A DNA stretch of 64,000 bases from RHKX01 sp041393495 (GCA_041393495.1 JAWKKA010000001.1:1-64000), one strand, 5' to 3'; positions 8,393 to 16,456 are shown, counted from the first letter of the stretch. The notes: generated from the sequence alone by a model not told the origin. Program-made: numbers and translations.

Positions 8393-8438
8393 CGCTGGGG
8401 TCGATCGCGGCGGCATTCCGGCGCCATCCACCCCAGCG
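8393..8438. repeat. Inverted repeat CGCTGGGGT / ACCCCAGCG
   Basis: A perfect 9-bp inverted repeat at 8393-8401 and 8430-8438 encloses a 28-nt loop. It lies about 100 nt after the hepT stop and could end or protect the long operon's mRNA. Related gcgctggggtcga words recur in the spacer near 54345-54435. Confidence 0.5.
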
Positions 8439-8617
8439 CTGACGATTCGGCTCCCGGTCAGCCGGCCCGACGTGATCGGCAGGCGATTCGATCCGCCGCC
8501 GCACCCCGCCCGCGCACGCCGCGCGCGCCGCCCGGCGCCCGGCGCCCGGCGCCCGCCGCGCGGCGCCCGCCGCGCGCGCCCGGCGTCTTCGCCTGTCCCT
8601 GCGGCCCGCCGCCCGGC

Positions 8618-8639
8618 GGAGTGCTCCACGGAACACTCC
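8618..8639 (-). terminator. Hairpin at the 3' end of the zinc-ribbon gene
   Basis: GGAGTG and CACTCC arms enclose a short loop, with further partial pairing of CTCC/GGAA. It starts 11 nt past the stop of the minus-strand gene at 8650, where a terminator would be expected. No clear T-run follows. Confidence 0.4.
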
Positions 8640-8649
8640 GGAGGTTCGA

Positions 8650-8997
8650 TCAGAAGTCCTCCGGCAGCACCAGGTCCTCGCTGAGCACGGCGCTGAATCG
8701 CCGCAGCTCCTCCTCCATGTTCATCCGCTCGAGGCGGCGGAGGTCGGCGAGCAGCGCGTCGGTGCCGGCGTCGAGGACCCGGTCGAAGCGGTTCAACACG
8801 CGTTGCTCGTAGGTTCCCTCGGTGCGCCACTCGCACTCCGGGCAGCGCAGCGCGACGTGCCAGTGGTCGGCGTCGAGCGGCGTCCAGTCGATCGGATGGA
8901 CGAGCCCGGAGCCGCACTCCGGGCAGACGTGCAACTCGCCGCCGACCCGGGCGGCCGCGGGCCGCGTGTCGGGCTGCTGTCGATCCGATCCCTCCAT
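8650..8997 (-). CDS. Small zinc-ribbon protein of unknown function
   Basis: 115 residues starting at the ATG at 8997. Residues about 22-50 contain two CPEC knuckles (CPECGSGLV and CPECEWRTEG), i.e. four cysteines that could bind one zinc. The remainder is helical and acidic (DRVLDAGTDALLADLRRLERMNMEEEL), ending LVLPEDF. Short actinobacterial proteins with this layout are common but uncharacterised as far as I know. It is divergent from dcd, 111 nt apart. Longer in-frame extensions of this ORF run through the dcd promoter and gene and are not credible. Confidence 0.75.
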   Translation of the reverse strand: MEGSDRQQPDTRPAAARVGGELHVCPECGSGLVHPIDWTPLDADHWHVALRCPECEWRTEGTYEQRVLNRFDRVLDAGTDALLADLRRLERMNMEEELRRFSAVLSEDLVLPEDF

Positions 8998-9093
8998 CGC
9001 TACCGCGACCCCATCGGCAGTGCCGCGGCTCGCACGAACGTCCAGTTCGGCCGCCTGGACGTACGTCCATGTGCCCTGCAAACCCCCCTTGCA

Positions 9094-9099
9094 TAGACT
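9094..9099 (+). promoter_or_regulatory. -10 hexamer TAGACT for dcd
   Basis: TAGACT lies 9 nt before the dcd ATG at 9109, the leaderless arrangement repeated throughout this window. TTGCAT and the C-run just before it do not form an obvious -35. Confidence 0.55.
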
Positions 9100-9108
9100 C
9101 CCGCCGCG

Positions 9109-9678
9109 ATGGTGCTGAGCGACCGCACGATCCGCGCCGAGATCGACGCCGGCCGGATCGCCTTCGACCCCTACGACCCCGGGCTGATCCAGCCGTCGAG
9201 CGTCGACGTTCGGGTCGATCGCCGGTTTCGGGTCTTCCACAACGCCCGCCATCCCTACATCGACGTCCGCCGGCCCCAGGAGGACCTGACCGAGCTCGTC
9301 ACCGTCCCCGGCGACGAGCCGTTCATCCTCCACCCCGGCGAGTTCGTGCTCGGCCAGACGCTCGAGCGCGTCCGGCTTCCCGACGACGTCGTCGCCCGGC
9401 TCGAGGGGAAGAGCTCGCTCGGCCGCCTCGGCCTGTTGATCCACTCGACCGCCGGCTTCGTCGATGCCGGCTTCGAGGGCAACCTGACGCTCGAGCTCTC
9501 GAACGTCGCCAACCTCCCGATCACGATCTACCACGGGATGCCGATCGGCCAGATCTCGTTCATGCGCATGGACGGTCCGGTCGAGCACGCCTACGGCTCC
9601 GACGAGACCGGCTCCAAGTACCAGGGCCAGGAGGAGCCGACGGCGAGCCGGTACTACCTGAACTTCGAGAAGAAGTAG
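9109..9678 (+). CDS. dcd: dCTP deaminase, probably bifunctional (dUMP-forming)
   Basis: 189 residues. The family core is clear: LIQPSSVDVRVD near the N-terminus, RLEGKSSLGRLGLLIHSTAGFVDAGF in the middle (the Ser-rich loop and the HSTAGF(V/I)D segment with catalytic residues) and GSKYQGQ at the C-terminus. Length and the HSTAGF motif fit the actinobacterial/archaeal type, which in Mycobacterium both deaminates dCTP and hydrolyses dUTP to give dUMP. It therefore supplies dUMP for thymidylate synthesis. Monocistronic: its own leaderless-type promoter precedes it, and the next gene has another. Confidence 0.92.
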   Translation: MVLSDRTIRAEIDAGRIAFDPYDPGLIQPSSVDVRVDRRFRVFHNARHPYIDVRRPQEDLTELVTVPGDEPFILHPGEFVLGQTLERVRLPDDVVARLEGKSSLGRLGLLIHSTAGFVDAGFEGNLTLELSNVANLPITIYHGMPIGQISFMRMDGPVEHAYGSDETGSKYQGQEEPTASRYYLNFEKK

Positions 9679-9742
9679 TCCCGGTCGGATGCTCCGGAAG
9701 CGGCCGCCCGCGGCGTTCGGCCGGCGCTCGGTGCTGCCCGGA

Positions 9743-9748
9743 TAACCT
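9743..9748 (+). promoter_or_regulatory. -10 hexamer TAACCT for the GntR-family gene
   Basis: TAACCT (within gataacct) ends 6 nt before the ATG at 9755, so the mRNA probably starts at or next to the start codon. Confidence 0.5.
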
Positions 9749-9754
9749 CCCCGC

Positions 9755-10471
9755 ATGGCCGAGCCGGACGCCGGGAGCAACATCGTCAAGCTCAGCACCG
9801 CGCGGCGCCGGCGCGGGACGCTGGCGCGGATCCACGCTTACGGGGCGATCCTCGACGCGATCGTGCGCTCGGAGTTCGAGCCCGGCCGCCAGCTCTCCGA
9901 GAACGAGCTCGCCGCGTGGCTGGGGGTGAGCCGGACGCCGGTGCGCGAGGCGCTGGCGCGGCTGCGCGAGGAGGGGCTGGTCGAGATCGTCGCCCAGCTC
10001 GGGACGTTCGTGGCGCCGATCAGCGCCCGAGCCGTCACCGACGCGCAGTTCGTCCGCGAGGCGCTCGAGTGCGCGGCGGTCCGCAAGGCCGCCGAGCTGG
10101 CGAGCACCGACGAGATCGCGGAGCTCGAGGCGATCGTCCGCAACCAGCACCGGGCGGTCCGGGCCGGCGACCACGACGCCTTCTACGTGCTCGACGACGA
10201 CTTCCACCACGCCCTCTGCGACCTCAGCGGCCACGCGGCGGTCTGGACGCTCGGGCAGCGGATCAAGCCGCACCTGAACCGGGTCCGGCGGCTGAGCCTG
10301 CCGGCGCCGAGCTACCTCGAGGAGATGGTCGCCGAGCACGAGCAGGTCCTCGGCGCCGTCGAGCGTCACGACCCCGACACGGCCGAGGCGGCGATGCGCC
10401 ACCACCTGCGGATGGTCCTGCGCGAGATCCCGCGCCTGCGCGAGCAGCATCCGCAGTACTTCGACGATTGA
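9755..10471 (+). CDS. GntR-family transcriptional regulator (FadR/FCD subfamily)
   Basis: 238 residues. The winged helix-turn-helix spans about 25-90 with LSENELAAWLGVSRTPVREALARLREEGLV, the GntR signature. The C-terminal all-helical FCD effector domain (about 100-230) contains DDDFHHALCDLSGH, HLNRVRRLSL and EHEQVLGAVERHD, which supply the Asp/His residues that usually bind a metal and a carboxylate effector. These regulators normally repress catabolic or transport genes for small organic acids. No catabolic gene is adjacent, so the target is unknown. Confidence 0.85.
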   Translation: MAEPDAGSNIVKLSTARRRRGTLARIHAYGAILDAIVRSEFEPGRQLSENELAAWLGVSRTPVREALARLREEGLVEIVAQLGTFVAPISARAVTDAQFVREALECAAVRKAAELASTDEIAELEAIVRNQHRAVRAGDHDAFYVLDDDFHHALCDLSGHAAVWTLGQRIKPHLNRVRRLSLPAPSYLEEMVAEHEQVLGAVERHDPDTAEAAMRHHLRMVLREIPRLREQHPQYFDD

Positions 10472-10574
10472 TCGTCGCGCGCGCTCCGTTCGAGTCCCGA
10501 TGCCGCTTTGCGGAATGCTCCGGGGTGATCGGCCGGCTGCAGAGGCGACCGGCCCACGATCGTGCCGGTTCGGC

Positions 10575-10580
10575 TACAGT
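10575..10580 (+). promoter_or_regulatory. Putative -10 TACAGT for the secreted copper cluster
   Basis: TACAGT in cggctacagtcgg lies about 86 nt upstream of the ATG at 10667, which has its own AGGAGAG ribosome-binding site. The cluster would thus have a leader, unlike most units here. Confidence 0.4.
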
Positions 10581-10666
10581 CGGCAGCGCAACTCCGGCGC
10601 AGGCCGGTTGTTGAAGTTCCGAACCAGCGGCCAGGGGTCGCCAGGACCAGCGAAACAGGAGAGTCC

Positions 10667-12100
10667 ATGAACCGTCGTTTGATCGTCCGCGTCGCAACCG
10701 CGCTTCTCGCCGTCGCGATGCTCGCCGTGCCCGCCTCCGCCATCGCCGGCAAGGGCGGCAAGAACAAGAACAAGGCGCTCGTGGTCTGTAAGCACGGCTG
10801 CAAGTACCGGACGATCCAGAAGGCGGTCGACAAGGCCGGCAAGACGAAGAAGAAGAACGACGTCATCAAGGTCAAGCCCGGCAAGTACGTCGAGGGGGTC
10901 CAGGCGCTCGGCAAGAAGTTCAACGGCCTGACGATCACCGGGACCAGCAAGAACCCCCGCAAGGCCATCCTCGAGGGCAAGAACGCCAAGGACCCGATCG
11001 GCAACCCGGCCAACAACGGGATCGAGATCGCGAACGCCAAGAACGTCACGATCAAGAAGTTGTGGGTCCGCAACTACCTCAACAACGGGGTCTTCTGGCA
11101 CGACACGAACACCGACGACAACAAGGCGACCTGCCAGAACGCGGTCGCCAACAAGGTCGATACCTCCTTCAACCGCAGCTACGGCCTGTTCATGTTCGGC
11201 TGCGAGGGCGGCGCCTTCAAGAACTCGGTGGGCTGGGGCCACGGCGACTCCGCCTTCTACATCGGCGCGACGCCGTTCCAGAACAAGCCGAAGGAGACGG
11301 TGCTCACGGACCTCGAGGGCTACGAGAACGTGCTCGGCTACTCGGGCACCAACTCGAAGTACGTGACGATCAAGGACTCCGACTTCTACAACAACGGGGT
11401 CGGGATCGTCCCGAACACGCTCGATTCGGAGCCGTTCGAGCCGAACGGCCACGGCGTGATCAAGGACAACAACATCTTCTGGAACAACTTCAACTACTTC
11501 CTGCCGGAGTCGCGGGTCAAGACCGTCTCGAACGGCCTCGGCACGCTGCCGCCCGACCTCGGCGGCGGCACGATCCAGTACCCGACGGGAGTCGGGATCG
11601 CGCTGTTCGGCTCCGACGGCTGGAAGGTGACCGACAACGACATCTTCGGCAACTTCATGTGGGGCGTCGCGGCGTTCTCCGACCCGCTCGGCAACGAGGG
11701 CAACGACGCGCTCAGCGAGAACAACCAGGTTCGCAACAACGAGATGGGTCGTGACGGCACCGACACCAACGGCCTCTACGACTTCTGGGTCGACGGCTCG
11801 GGGAGCAACAACTGCTTCAAGGGCAACGACAGCTCGACGTTCGCGCCCACGACCGACGCCAGCGCGACGCTCGCGCAGCTCTACCCGACCTGCCCGGTCC
11901 CGGCCGGCACCCAGCCGAACCCGGGTGCGAGCGGCACCGTCGTGGGCAATGCCGACATGCTCGGGCAGCTCCTGACCTACGTCACGATGGATCCGCCCGA
12001 GAACCAGGAGTGCATCTGGAACCGCCACTCGCATCCGAAGTTCGAGAAGTTCAAGCCGCTGACCGTCCCCGGCTTCGATCCCTCGGGGTGCCCGGCCTGA
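10667..12100 (+). CDS. Secreted right-handed parallel beta-helix protein
   Basis: 477 residues with a Sec signal peptide (MNRRLIVRVATALLAVAM..., cleavage likely after ASAIAG near residue 28). A lysine-rich segment (GGKNKNKALVVCKHGCKYRTI) leads into repeated beta-helix rungs: GLTITGTSKNP, NVTIKKLWVRNY, YVTIKDSDFYNNGVGI, WKVTDNDIFGNFMWGV. The pattern resembles NosD/pectate-lyase-like solenoids, but I see no catalytic signature of a carbohydrate lyase. Several cysteines are spread through the chain. It leads a cluster with two cupredoxins and a multicopper oxidase (1-nt stop/start overlap with the next gene), so a role with extracellular copper proteins is possible. The start is fixed by the good Shine-Dalgarno sequence and signal peptide. 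Confidence 0.75.
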   Translation: MNRRLIVRVATALLAVAMLAVPASAIAGKGGKNKNKALVVCKHGCKYRTIQKAVDKAGKTKKKNDVIKVKPGKYVEGVQALGKKFNGLTITGTSKNPRKAILEGKNAKDPIGNPANNGIEIANAKNVTIKKLWVRNYLNNGVFWHDTNTDDNKATCQNAVANKVDTSFNRSYGLFMFGCEGGAFKNSVGWGHGDSAFYIGATPFQNKPKETVLTDLEGYENVLGYSGTNSKYVTIKDSDFYNNGVGIVPNTLDSEPFEPNGHGVIKDNNIFWNNFNYFLPESRVKTVSNGLGTLPPDLGGGTIQYPTGVGIALFGSDGWKVTDNDIFGNFMWGVAAFSDPLGNEGNDALSENNQVRNNEMGRDGTDTNGLYDFWVDGSGSNNCFKGNDSSTFAPTTDASATLAQLYPTCPVPAGTQPNPGASGTVVGNADMLGQLLTYVTMDPPENQECIWNRHSHPKFEKFKPLTVPGFDPSGCPA

Positions 12101-12492
12101 TGCGGCGCCCGCTGACGATCGCAGCGGCCCTGCTCGCCGCCGCCGGCCTCGCGCTGGCGCCGGCGATGGGACTGGCGGCGAAGACGAAGAGCGTCGGTGT
12201 CCACGACGACTACTACGCGCCGACCAAGGTCAAGGTCAAGAAGAACGCCAAGGTCAAGTTCAAGTGGGACAAGATCAACCTGAACCCGCACAACGTGACC
12301 CTGAAGAAGGGCCCGAAGGGCGTCAAGAAGTCGAAGCCCTGCACGCACGGCAAGATCACCAAGTGCAACAAGTCGGGCACCGGCGCGATCGGGATCAAGT
12401 TCACGCCGACGTTCAACAAGCCCGGGACCTACAACTTCATCTGCACGATCCACCCGACGACGATGAAGATGAAGGTCGTCGTCAAGAAGTAG
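12100..12492 (+). CDS. Secreted cupredoxin (plastocyanin-like), basic
   Basis: 130 residues with a signal peptide (MRRPLTIAAALLAAAGLALA, cleavage after GLAAK or nearby). The mature part is a single cupredoxin domain. Type 1 copper ligands are visible as His in NPHNVTL (about 64), then Cys, His and Met in FICTIHPTTM (about 115, 118, 122). Very lysine-rich, unusual for plastocyanins, which suggests an acidic partner or surface. The ATG overlaps the previous stop by one base (TGATG), so translation is coupled to the beta-helix gene. Likely an electron carrier outside the membrane for the oxidase encoded next. Confidence 0.82.
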   Translation: MRRPLTIAAALLAAAGLALAPAMGLAAKTKSVGVHDDYYAPTKVKVKKNAKVKFKWDKINLNPHNVTLKKGPKGVKKSKPCTHGKITKCNKSGTGAIGIKFTPTFNKPGTYNFICTIHPTTMKMKVVVKK

Positions 12493-12512
12493 CCGGGGTC
12501 GGTGGGCTGGAC

Positions 12513-13568
12513 ATGAGCTTGCCCCCGATCGGCCGGCGGGCTTTCGTCGCCGAAGCGGCGGGTGGCCTGCTGCTCTGCACGCTCGCCGGCAAGCAGTTCA
12601 GCGCCAACGAGGAGGTGCCGGTCGAGGCGCTCAACGAGGGCCTCGAGGTGCCGCCGAAGGTGGCCGCCGCGCGCGCCAACGGCGGCGTCGCTCCCGGGTC
12701 GGAAACGGTGCTCGCGGCGGCGACGACGAGCGCCAACGAGTACTGGATCAAGGCCGAGGAGATGCGTTGGAACATCGTCCCCAAGGGCCGCGACGAGATG
12801 ATGGGCGTCGCCGTCAAGGGGAAGACGACGTTCAAGGCCTGGGGGTACCGGGCCTACTCGCCCAACTTCGCGAAGCCGCTCGGCCCGGCGACGGTGCCGG
12901 GGCCGCTGCTCGAGGCGAACGTCGGCGAGACGGTCACCGTCCACTTCCGCAACAAGCTGAAGACGCCGGTGACGATGCACCCGCACGGCCTCCAGTACTC
13001 GGTCGACATGGACGGCGCCTACAAGGGCAAGTACACCGACCCGGGCGGGTTCGTCCAGCGCGGCGACGATGTCACCTACGTCTGGGAGGCGATCCCGAGC
13101 TCGGAGGGCGCCTGGTTCTACCACGACCACGGCCCGAGCGAGCCGCTGCCCGTCTACAAGGGCCTGTTCGGGCCGATCCTCGTCCGCGATCCGGCGAAGC
13201 CGCGCCCCGACAAGGAGTTCTTCGTCGGCTTCCACTCCTTCCAGCCCGCCGCGACCGGCCTCAACCGGCCCTTCTACTGCATCAACGGCCGCGCCTACGC
13301 CGGCAACACGCCGACGCTGCGGGCGAAGGTCGGCGAGGACGTCGCCTTCTACGTCTACGCGATCGACGACTACTTCCACACCTTCCACATCCACGGCCAC
13401 CGCTGGGTCCCGCCCGCCGGCGGCCCGACGATCGACAACTTCACGCTCGGACCGGCCGACATCTCGACCGCCCGCTTCACCGAGGACAACCCCGGCCGCT
13501 GGCTCTACCACTGCCACGTCTGGAGCCACATCGTCCAGGGGATGAGCGGCTGGTACATCGTCGAATGA
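12513..13568 (+). CDS. Two-domain multicopper oxidase with Tat-type signal
   Basis: 351 residues. The N-terminus has GRRAFVAEAAGGLLLC, a plausible twin-arginine signal. All four copper-binding boxes are present: HPHG (about 155), WFYHDHG (about 203), HTFHIHG (about 289) and WLYHCHVWSHIVQGM (about 333), the last supplying the type 1 Cys, His and Met. Length and spacing fit two cupredoxin domains, as in small laccases or nitrite-reductase-like multicopper oxidases, which work as trimers. Substrate unknown: phenols, metal ions or an electron-carrier protein are possible. It sits between two cupredoxins, and the following operon encodes the Tat translocase needed to export it. Confidence 0.85.
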   Translation: MSLPPIGRRAFVAEAAGGLLLCTLAGKQFSANEEVPVEALNEGLEVPPKVAAARANGGVAPGSETVLAAATTSANEYWIKAEEMRWNIVPKGRDEMMGVAVKGKTTFKAWGYRAYSPNFAKPLGPATVPGPLLEANVGETVTVHFRNKLKTPVTMHPHGLQYSVDMDGAYKGKYTDPGGFVQRGDDVTYVWEAIPSSEGAWFYHDHGPSEPLPVYKGLFGPILVRDPAKPRPDKEFFVGFHSFQPAATGLNRPFYCINGRAYAGNTPTLRAKVGEDVAFYVYAIDDYFHTFHIHGHRWVPPAGGPTIDNFTLGPADISTARFTEDNPGRWLYHCHVWSHIVQGMSGWYIVE

Positions 13569-14275
13569 GGCGCGCCGCCGCTCTCGCGCTGCTTGTGGCG
13601 GCGGCGATCCTGCTCATCGCGGCGCCGGCCGATGCCGCGAACCGGCGGATCTCGATCAGCGACTACCGCTGGTCGGACGCCGACGTCAAGATCGACCTCG
13701 GCGAGCACGTCACCTGGTACTGGACCGGGCCCGACACGATGCACTCGGTGACCGGCCAGCCGCCGAACGCGACCCAGTGGGACTCCGACCCGAAGACGCT
13801 GCCGAACCACAAGATCGGCGACGACTACCAGATCAGCTTCGACAAGCCCGGCGTCTACAGCTTCCAGTGCAAGATCCACTCGCTGGTCCGCGGCACCGTC
13901 ACCGTCTCGAACACGCCCGGCAACCCGGAGGCCGAGCCCGACCCGGTCCCGAAGAGCAACGTCGACCGGACCGCGCCGAAGCTGCGCCAGGTCCGTCTTC
14001 CCTACAGGTTCGGCAAGCGCGGCGTCCCGATGCCCTACACGCTCAACGAGGCGGGCCGGCTCAGCGTCGACTACTACCGCTACAACAGGAAGGGCAAGCC
14101 GCGGTTCGCCGGCTGGGCCACCTACAACGGCCACGTCGGCAACAACACGGCGCGGATCGGCGCCCGCCGCCCCCATTTCAAGCCGAAGAGCGGCCGCTAC
14201 CTCGTCGAGCTCCGGGTCACCGACGAGGCGAGCAACACCTCGCCGCCGACCAAGCGTCGGTTCAGGCTCTGGTAG
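13565..14275 (+). CDS. Secreted cupredoxin with extra C-terminal beta domain
   Basis: 236 residues, ATG overlapping the oxidase stop (ATGA). A signal peptide (MRRAAALALLVAAAILLIAA) is followed by a cupredoxin domain to about residue 120 with ligands His in DTMHSVTG and Cys-His in FQCKIHSLVRG. The usual axial Met is replaced (LVRG follows), so the site may be three-coordinate or use another axial residue. Residues about 135-236 form a second, Arg/Tyr-rich beta-sandwich-like region (LRQVRLPYRFG, YLVELRVTDEASN) resembling Ig-like or PKD-type modules of extracellular proteins. Last gene of the copper cluster. Confidence 0.75.
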   Translation: MRRAAALALLVAAAILLIAAPADAANRRISISDYRWSDADVKIDLGEHVTWYWTGPDTMHSVTGQPPNATQWDSDPKTLPNHKIGDDYQISFDKPGVYSFQCKIHSLVRGTVTVSNTPGNPEAEPDPVPKSNVDRTAPKLRQVRLPYRFGKRGVPMPYTLNEAGRLSVDYYRYNRKGKPRFAGWATYNGHVGNNTARIGARRPHFKPKSGRYLVELRVTDEASNTSPPTKRRFRLW

Positions 14276-14324
14276 CGACCGGTCGCGCCGGCGACGTGCG
14301 GTCGGGGACGCCCCGCCGCCGCGC

Positions 14325-14330
14325 TACCCT
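14325..14330 (+). promoter_or_regulatory. -10 hexamer TACCCT for tatA
   Basis: TACCCT ends 8 nt before the ATG at 14339; leaderless-type spacing as elsewhere in the window. Confidence 0.5.
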
Positions 14331-14338
14331 TCGGGGCC

Positions 14339-14662
14339 ATGCCGAACATCGGTCCACTCGAATTGGCGATCGTCGCGATCATCGCGCTGATCATCTTCGG
14401 CCCGAAGCGGCTTCCCGAGCTCGGCCGCTCGATCGGCGACGGCCTGCGCGAGTTCAAGGCCTCGGTCAGCGGCGAGAAGCGCGACGACGAGGACGACGAC
14501 CTGCCGCCGCAGATCGAGAACGGGATCGAGGACGCGGAGGCCGCCGACGACGAGGAGCCCGCGGACGACGACGAGGAGCTCGCGGACGCCGCGAAGCCTG
14601 CCGAAGCCGCGACGCCCGCCGAAGCCGCGACGCCCGCCGAAGCCGCCGAACGCACCCCCTGA
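14339..14662 (+). CDS. tatA: Sec-independent protein translocase TatA
   Basis: 107 residues: a short periplasmic start, one membrane helix (LELAIVAIIALIIFG), the FGPKRLPELGRSIG hinge and amphipathic helix, then an acidic tail. This is the TatA/E layout, forming the pore for folded proteins. The C-terminus has a 15-base repeat giving AATPAEAATPAEAA, a low-complexity tail. tatC follows after 41 nt. The multicopper oxidase and possibly the Rieske protein of this window are candidate substrates. Confidence 0.88.
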   Translation: MPNIGPLELAIVAIIALIIFGPKRLPELGRSIGDGLREFKASVSGEKRDDEDDDLPPQIENGIEDAEAADDEEPADDDEELADAAKPAEAATPAEAATPAEAAERTP

Positions 14663-14703
14663 CCCGCCCGGTGGCATCCGCCGACGGGAACCGGAGCTGA
14701 CTC

Positions 14704-15486
14704 GTGGCCCGAATCAGGGCAGCGAGCTTCGACGATCGGATGACGATCGTCGAGCACCTCGACGAGCTGCGCACGCGGCTGATCGTCTGCGCGGCCGCGC
14801 TCGTGATCGCCGCGGCCGTCTGCTTCTGGCAGAACCACCTGCTCCTCGACATCGCCAACGCGCCGCTTCCCGACGATGTCGAGCCGCTGACCTTCTCGCC
14901 GTCGGAGCCGTTCCTGACGACGCTGACCCTCGTCCTCTACAGCGCGATCCTCGTCACCCTGCCGATCATCCTCTTCCAGCTCTACGCGTTCGTGCTCCCG
15001 GCGCTGACGCCGACCGAGAAGAAGGTCATCCTGCCGATCCTCCTGATGGTGCCGCTGCTGTTCGTGGCCGGGGTGGTCTTCGCGTACTTCGTCGTCGTCC
15101 CGGCCGCGATCAAGTTCCTGCTCAACTTCAACGCCGACCAGTTCAACATCCAGATCCGGGCCCGCGAGTACTACAGCTTCTTCGCGCTGTCGCTGCTGTC
15201 GGTCGGCATCCTCTTCCAGATCCCGATCGGGATCCTGGCGATCACCCGACTCGGCATCGTCACGCCCGCGCAGCTCGCCCACAACCGCCGCTACGCGATC
15301 CTGATCATCGCCGTCCTGGCGATGCTGCTGCCGGGGACCGACCCGGTCACGATGCTGCTCTCGATGCTGCCCCTGATCCTCCTCTTCGAGCTCAGCCTCG
15401 TCCTCGCGCGGGTGCTCGGCCGCCCCGCCGCGAGCGTTCGAACCGACGTCGAGCGGCCGCAGCCCCCCGTGCAATCGACCAGCTAG
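14704..15486 (+). CDS. tatC: Sec-independent protein translocase TatC
   Basis: 260 residues, GTG start. Six predicted membrane helices. Family signatures are MTIVEHLDELRTRLIV at the N-terminus (binds the twin-arginine signal), FSPSEPFLTTL in the first periplasmic loop, and FALPALTPTEKK-like text seen as FVLPALTPTEKKV, then FYFVVVP-like FAYFVVVPAAIKFLLNF. TatC recognises the twin-arginine peptide and recruits TatA. It lies directly downstream of tatA, and no tatB is visible, as in many actinobacteria where TatB lies elsewhere. Confidence 0.92.
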   Translation: MARIRAASFDDRMTIVEHLDELRTRLIVCAAALVIAAAVCFWQNHLLLDIANAPLPDDVEPLTFSPSEPFLTTLTLVLYSAILVTLPIILFQLYAFVLPALTPTEKKVILPILLMVPLLFVAGVVFAYFVVVPAAIKFLLNFNADQFNIQIRAREYYSFFALSLLSVGILFQIPIGILAITRLGIVTPAQLAHNRRYAILIIAVLAMLLPGTDPVTMLLSMLPLILLFELSLVLARVLGRPAASVRTDVERPQPPVQSTS

Positions 15487-15489
15487 CCT
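15484..15489 (+). promoter_or_regulatory. -10 hexamer TAGCCT for the TPR gene
   Basis: TAGCCT overlaps the tatC stop codon and ends 7 nt before the ATG at 15497, so the TPR gene may have its own leaderless transcript as well as readthrough from tatC. Confidence 0.45.
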
Positions 15490-15496
15490 CCCGCGC

Positions 15497-16270
15497 ATGC
15501 TCTTCGAGCTCGGCGGCAAGCGCAAGCGCCTGATCCAGGTGATCTACGTCTGCCTGGCGCTGCTGATGTTCGTCGGCCTGGTCGGGCTCGGAATCGGCAG
15601 CAACGTCAGCGGCGGCCTCTTCGACGCGATCGGGATCGGCGGCGGCGACACCTCCTCCTCGCCCCAGTACGACGCTCAGATCGAGCGGGCGGAGAAGACG
15701 CTGCAGACCGACCCGAAGAACGAGCGGGCGCTGACCTCGCTTGCGCGCACCCACTTCCTCGCCGGCCAGTCCGCGACCACGACCGGTGACCAGGGCCAGG
15801 TCCAATACACGGACGAGACCCTCGCCGAATACCGGCAGGCGACCGACGCCTGGGAGCGGTACCTGGCGACGAAGCCCAAGCAGCCCGACGACGGGGTCGC
15901 CTCGCTGATGCTCCAGGCCTACACGGGGCTCGCCGGGACCGACCCGAGTCGGATCGAGGGCGACATCGACGGGGCCTACAGGGCGGCGCAGATCGTCGCC
16001 GAGGCGCGCCCGAGCTTCGGCACCTACCTGGCACTGGCGACCTACGCCTACTACGCCGGCGACGAGAAGACCGGCGCCGACGCGACGGAGAAGGCGCTCG
16101 AGGAGGCGCCCGATTCGGCGTCGAAGGCGCAGGCAAAGGCGCAGGTCAAGCAGGCCAAGGCACAGGGCGCCGCGATTGCGAAGGCGATCAAGCAGAGCGC
16201 CCCCGACCAGAGCCAGCTCGAGAACCCGCTCGGCGGCCTCGGCGGCACCGCGCCCCCGCCCGGCGGCTGA
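15497..16270 (+). CDS. Membrane-anchored TPR-repeat protein
   Basis: 257 residues. A basic N-terminus and one membrane helix (LIQVIYVCLALLMFVGLVGLG) anchor it with the bulk probably outside. Residues about 55-210 are helical hairpins typical of tetratricopeptide repeats (AEKTLQTDPKNERALTSLAR; YREATDAWERYLATKPKQPD-like; AYYAGDEKTGADATEKAL). The C-terminus is Ala/Lys-rich then GGLGGTAPPPGG. TPR proteins usually scaffold protein complexes; position after tatC suggests a link with the cell envelope but this is inference. The 3' end borders a tandem repeat that copies its C-terminal codons. Confidence 0.7.
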   Translation: MLFELGGKRKRLIQVIYVCLALLMFVGLVGLGIGSNVSGGLFDAIGIGGGDTSSSPQYDAQIERAEKTLQTDPKNERALTSLARTHFLAGQSATTTGDQGQVQYTDETLAEYRQATDAWERYLATKPKQPDDGVASLMLQAYTGLAGTDPSRIEGDIDGAYRAAQIVAEARPSFGTYLALATYAYYAGDEKTGADATEKALEEAPDSASKAQAKAQVKQAKAQGAAIAKAIKQSAPDQSQLENPLGGLGGTAPPPGG

Positions 16271-16353
16271 GCGCGCCCCGGCCCCGGCGGCACCGCCCCC
16301 CGGCCCCGGCGGCACCGCCCCCGGCCCCGGCGGCACCGCCCCTGCCGGCGGCT
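16271..16353 (+). repeat. Tandem ccccggccccggcggcaccg repeat after the TPR gene
   Basis: Three imperfect 21-22 nt copies of a cggccccggcggcaccgccc unit follow the stop at 16270. They repeat the last codons of the TPR gene (GGTAPPP) and end in another gccggcggctga, the same ending as the gene itself. This looks like slippage expansion around the stop codon. Confidence 0.6.
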
Positions 16354-16441
16354 GAGCGCGGCTGCGCCGACCGCCGTGGGGATGCCGCACCCGGGACGAC
16401 ACCGGGCATGGCGCGGCCCTCGCCCGGCCGGCGTCGCTCGC

Positions 16442-16447
16442 TACCAT
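16442..16447 (+). promoter_or_regulatory. -10 hexamer TACCAT for tRNA-Lys
   Basis: TACCAT ends 9 nt before the 5' base of the tRNA. It is the same hexamer as at 1041, which supports the promoter reading of the protein-gene sites. Confidence 0.55.
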
Positions 16448-16456
16448 CATCGCTCC

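Larger units (their letters stand above)
8292..8649. other. 358-nt non-coding spacer, GC-rich with two hairpins
   Basis: No convincing gene. It holds a long hairpin (8393-8438), a low-complexity run of ggcgcccg units around 8518-8580, and a terminator-like hairpin at 8618-8639. It separates two convergent units, hepT ending at 8291 and the zinc-ribbon gene ending at 8650. Confidence 0.5.

Noticed and set aside
8518..8580. ggcgcccg-rich run as an origin or regulatory array
   Set aside because: It is low-complexity GC sequence without a consistent period, no DnaA boxes and no replication genes near.
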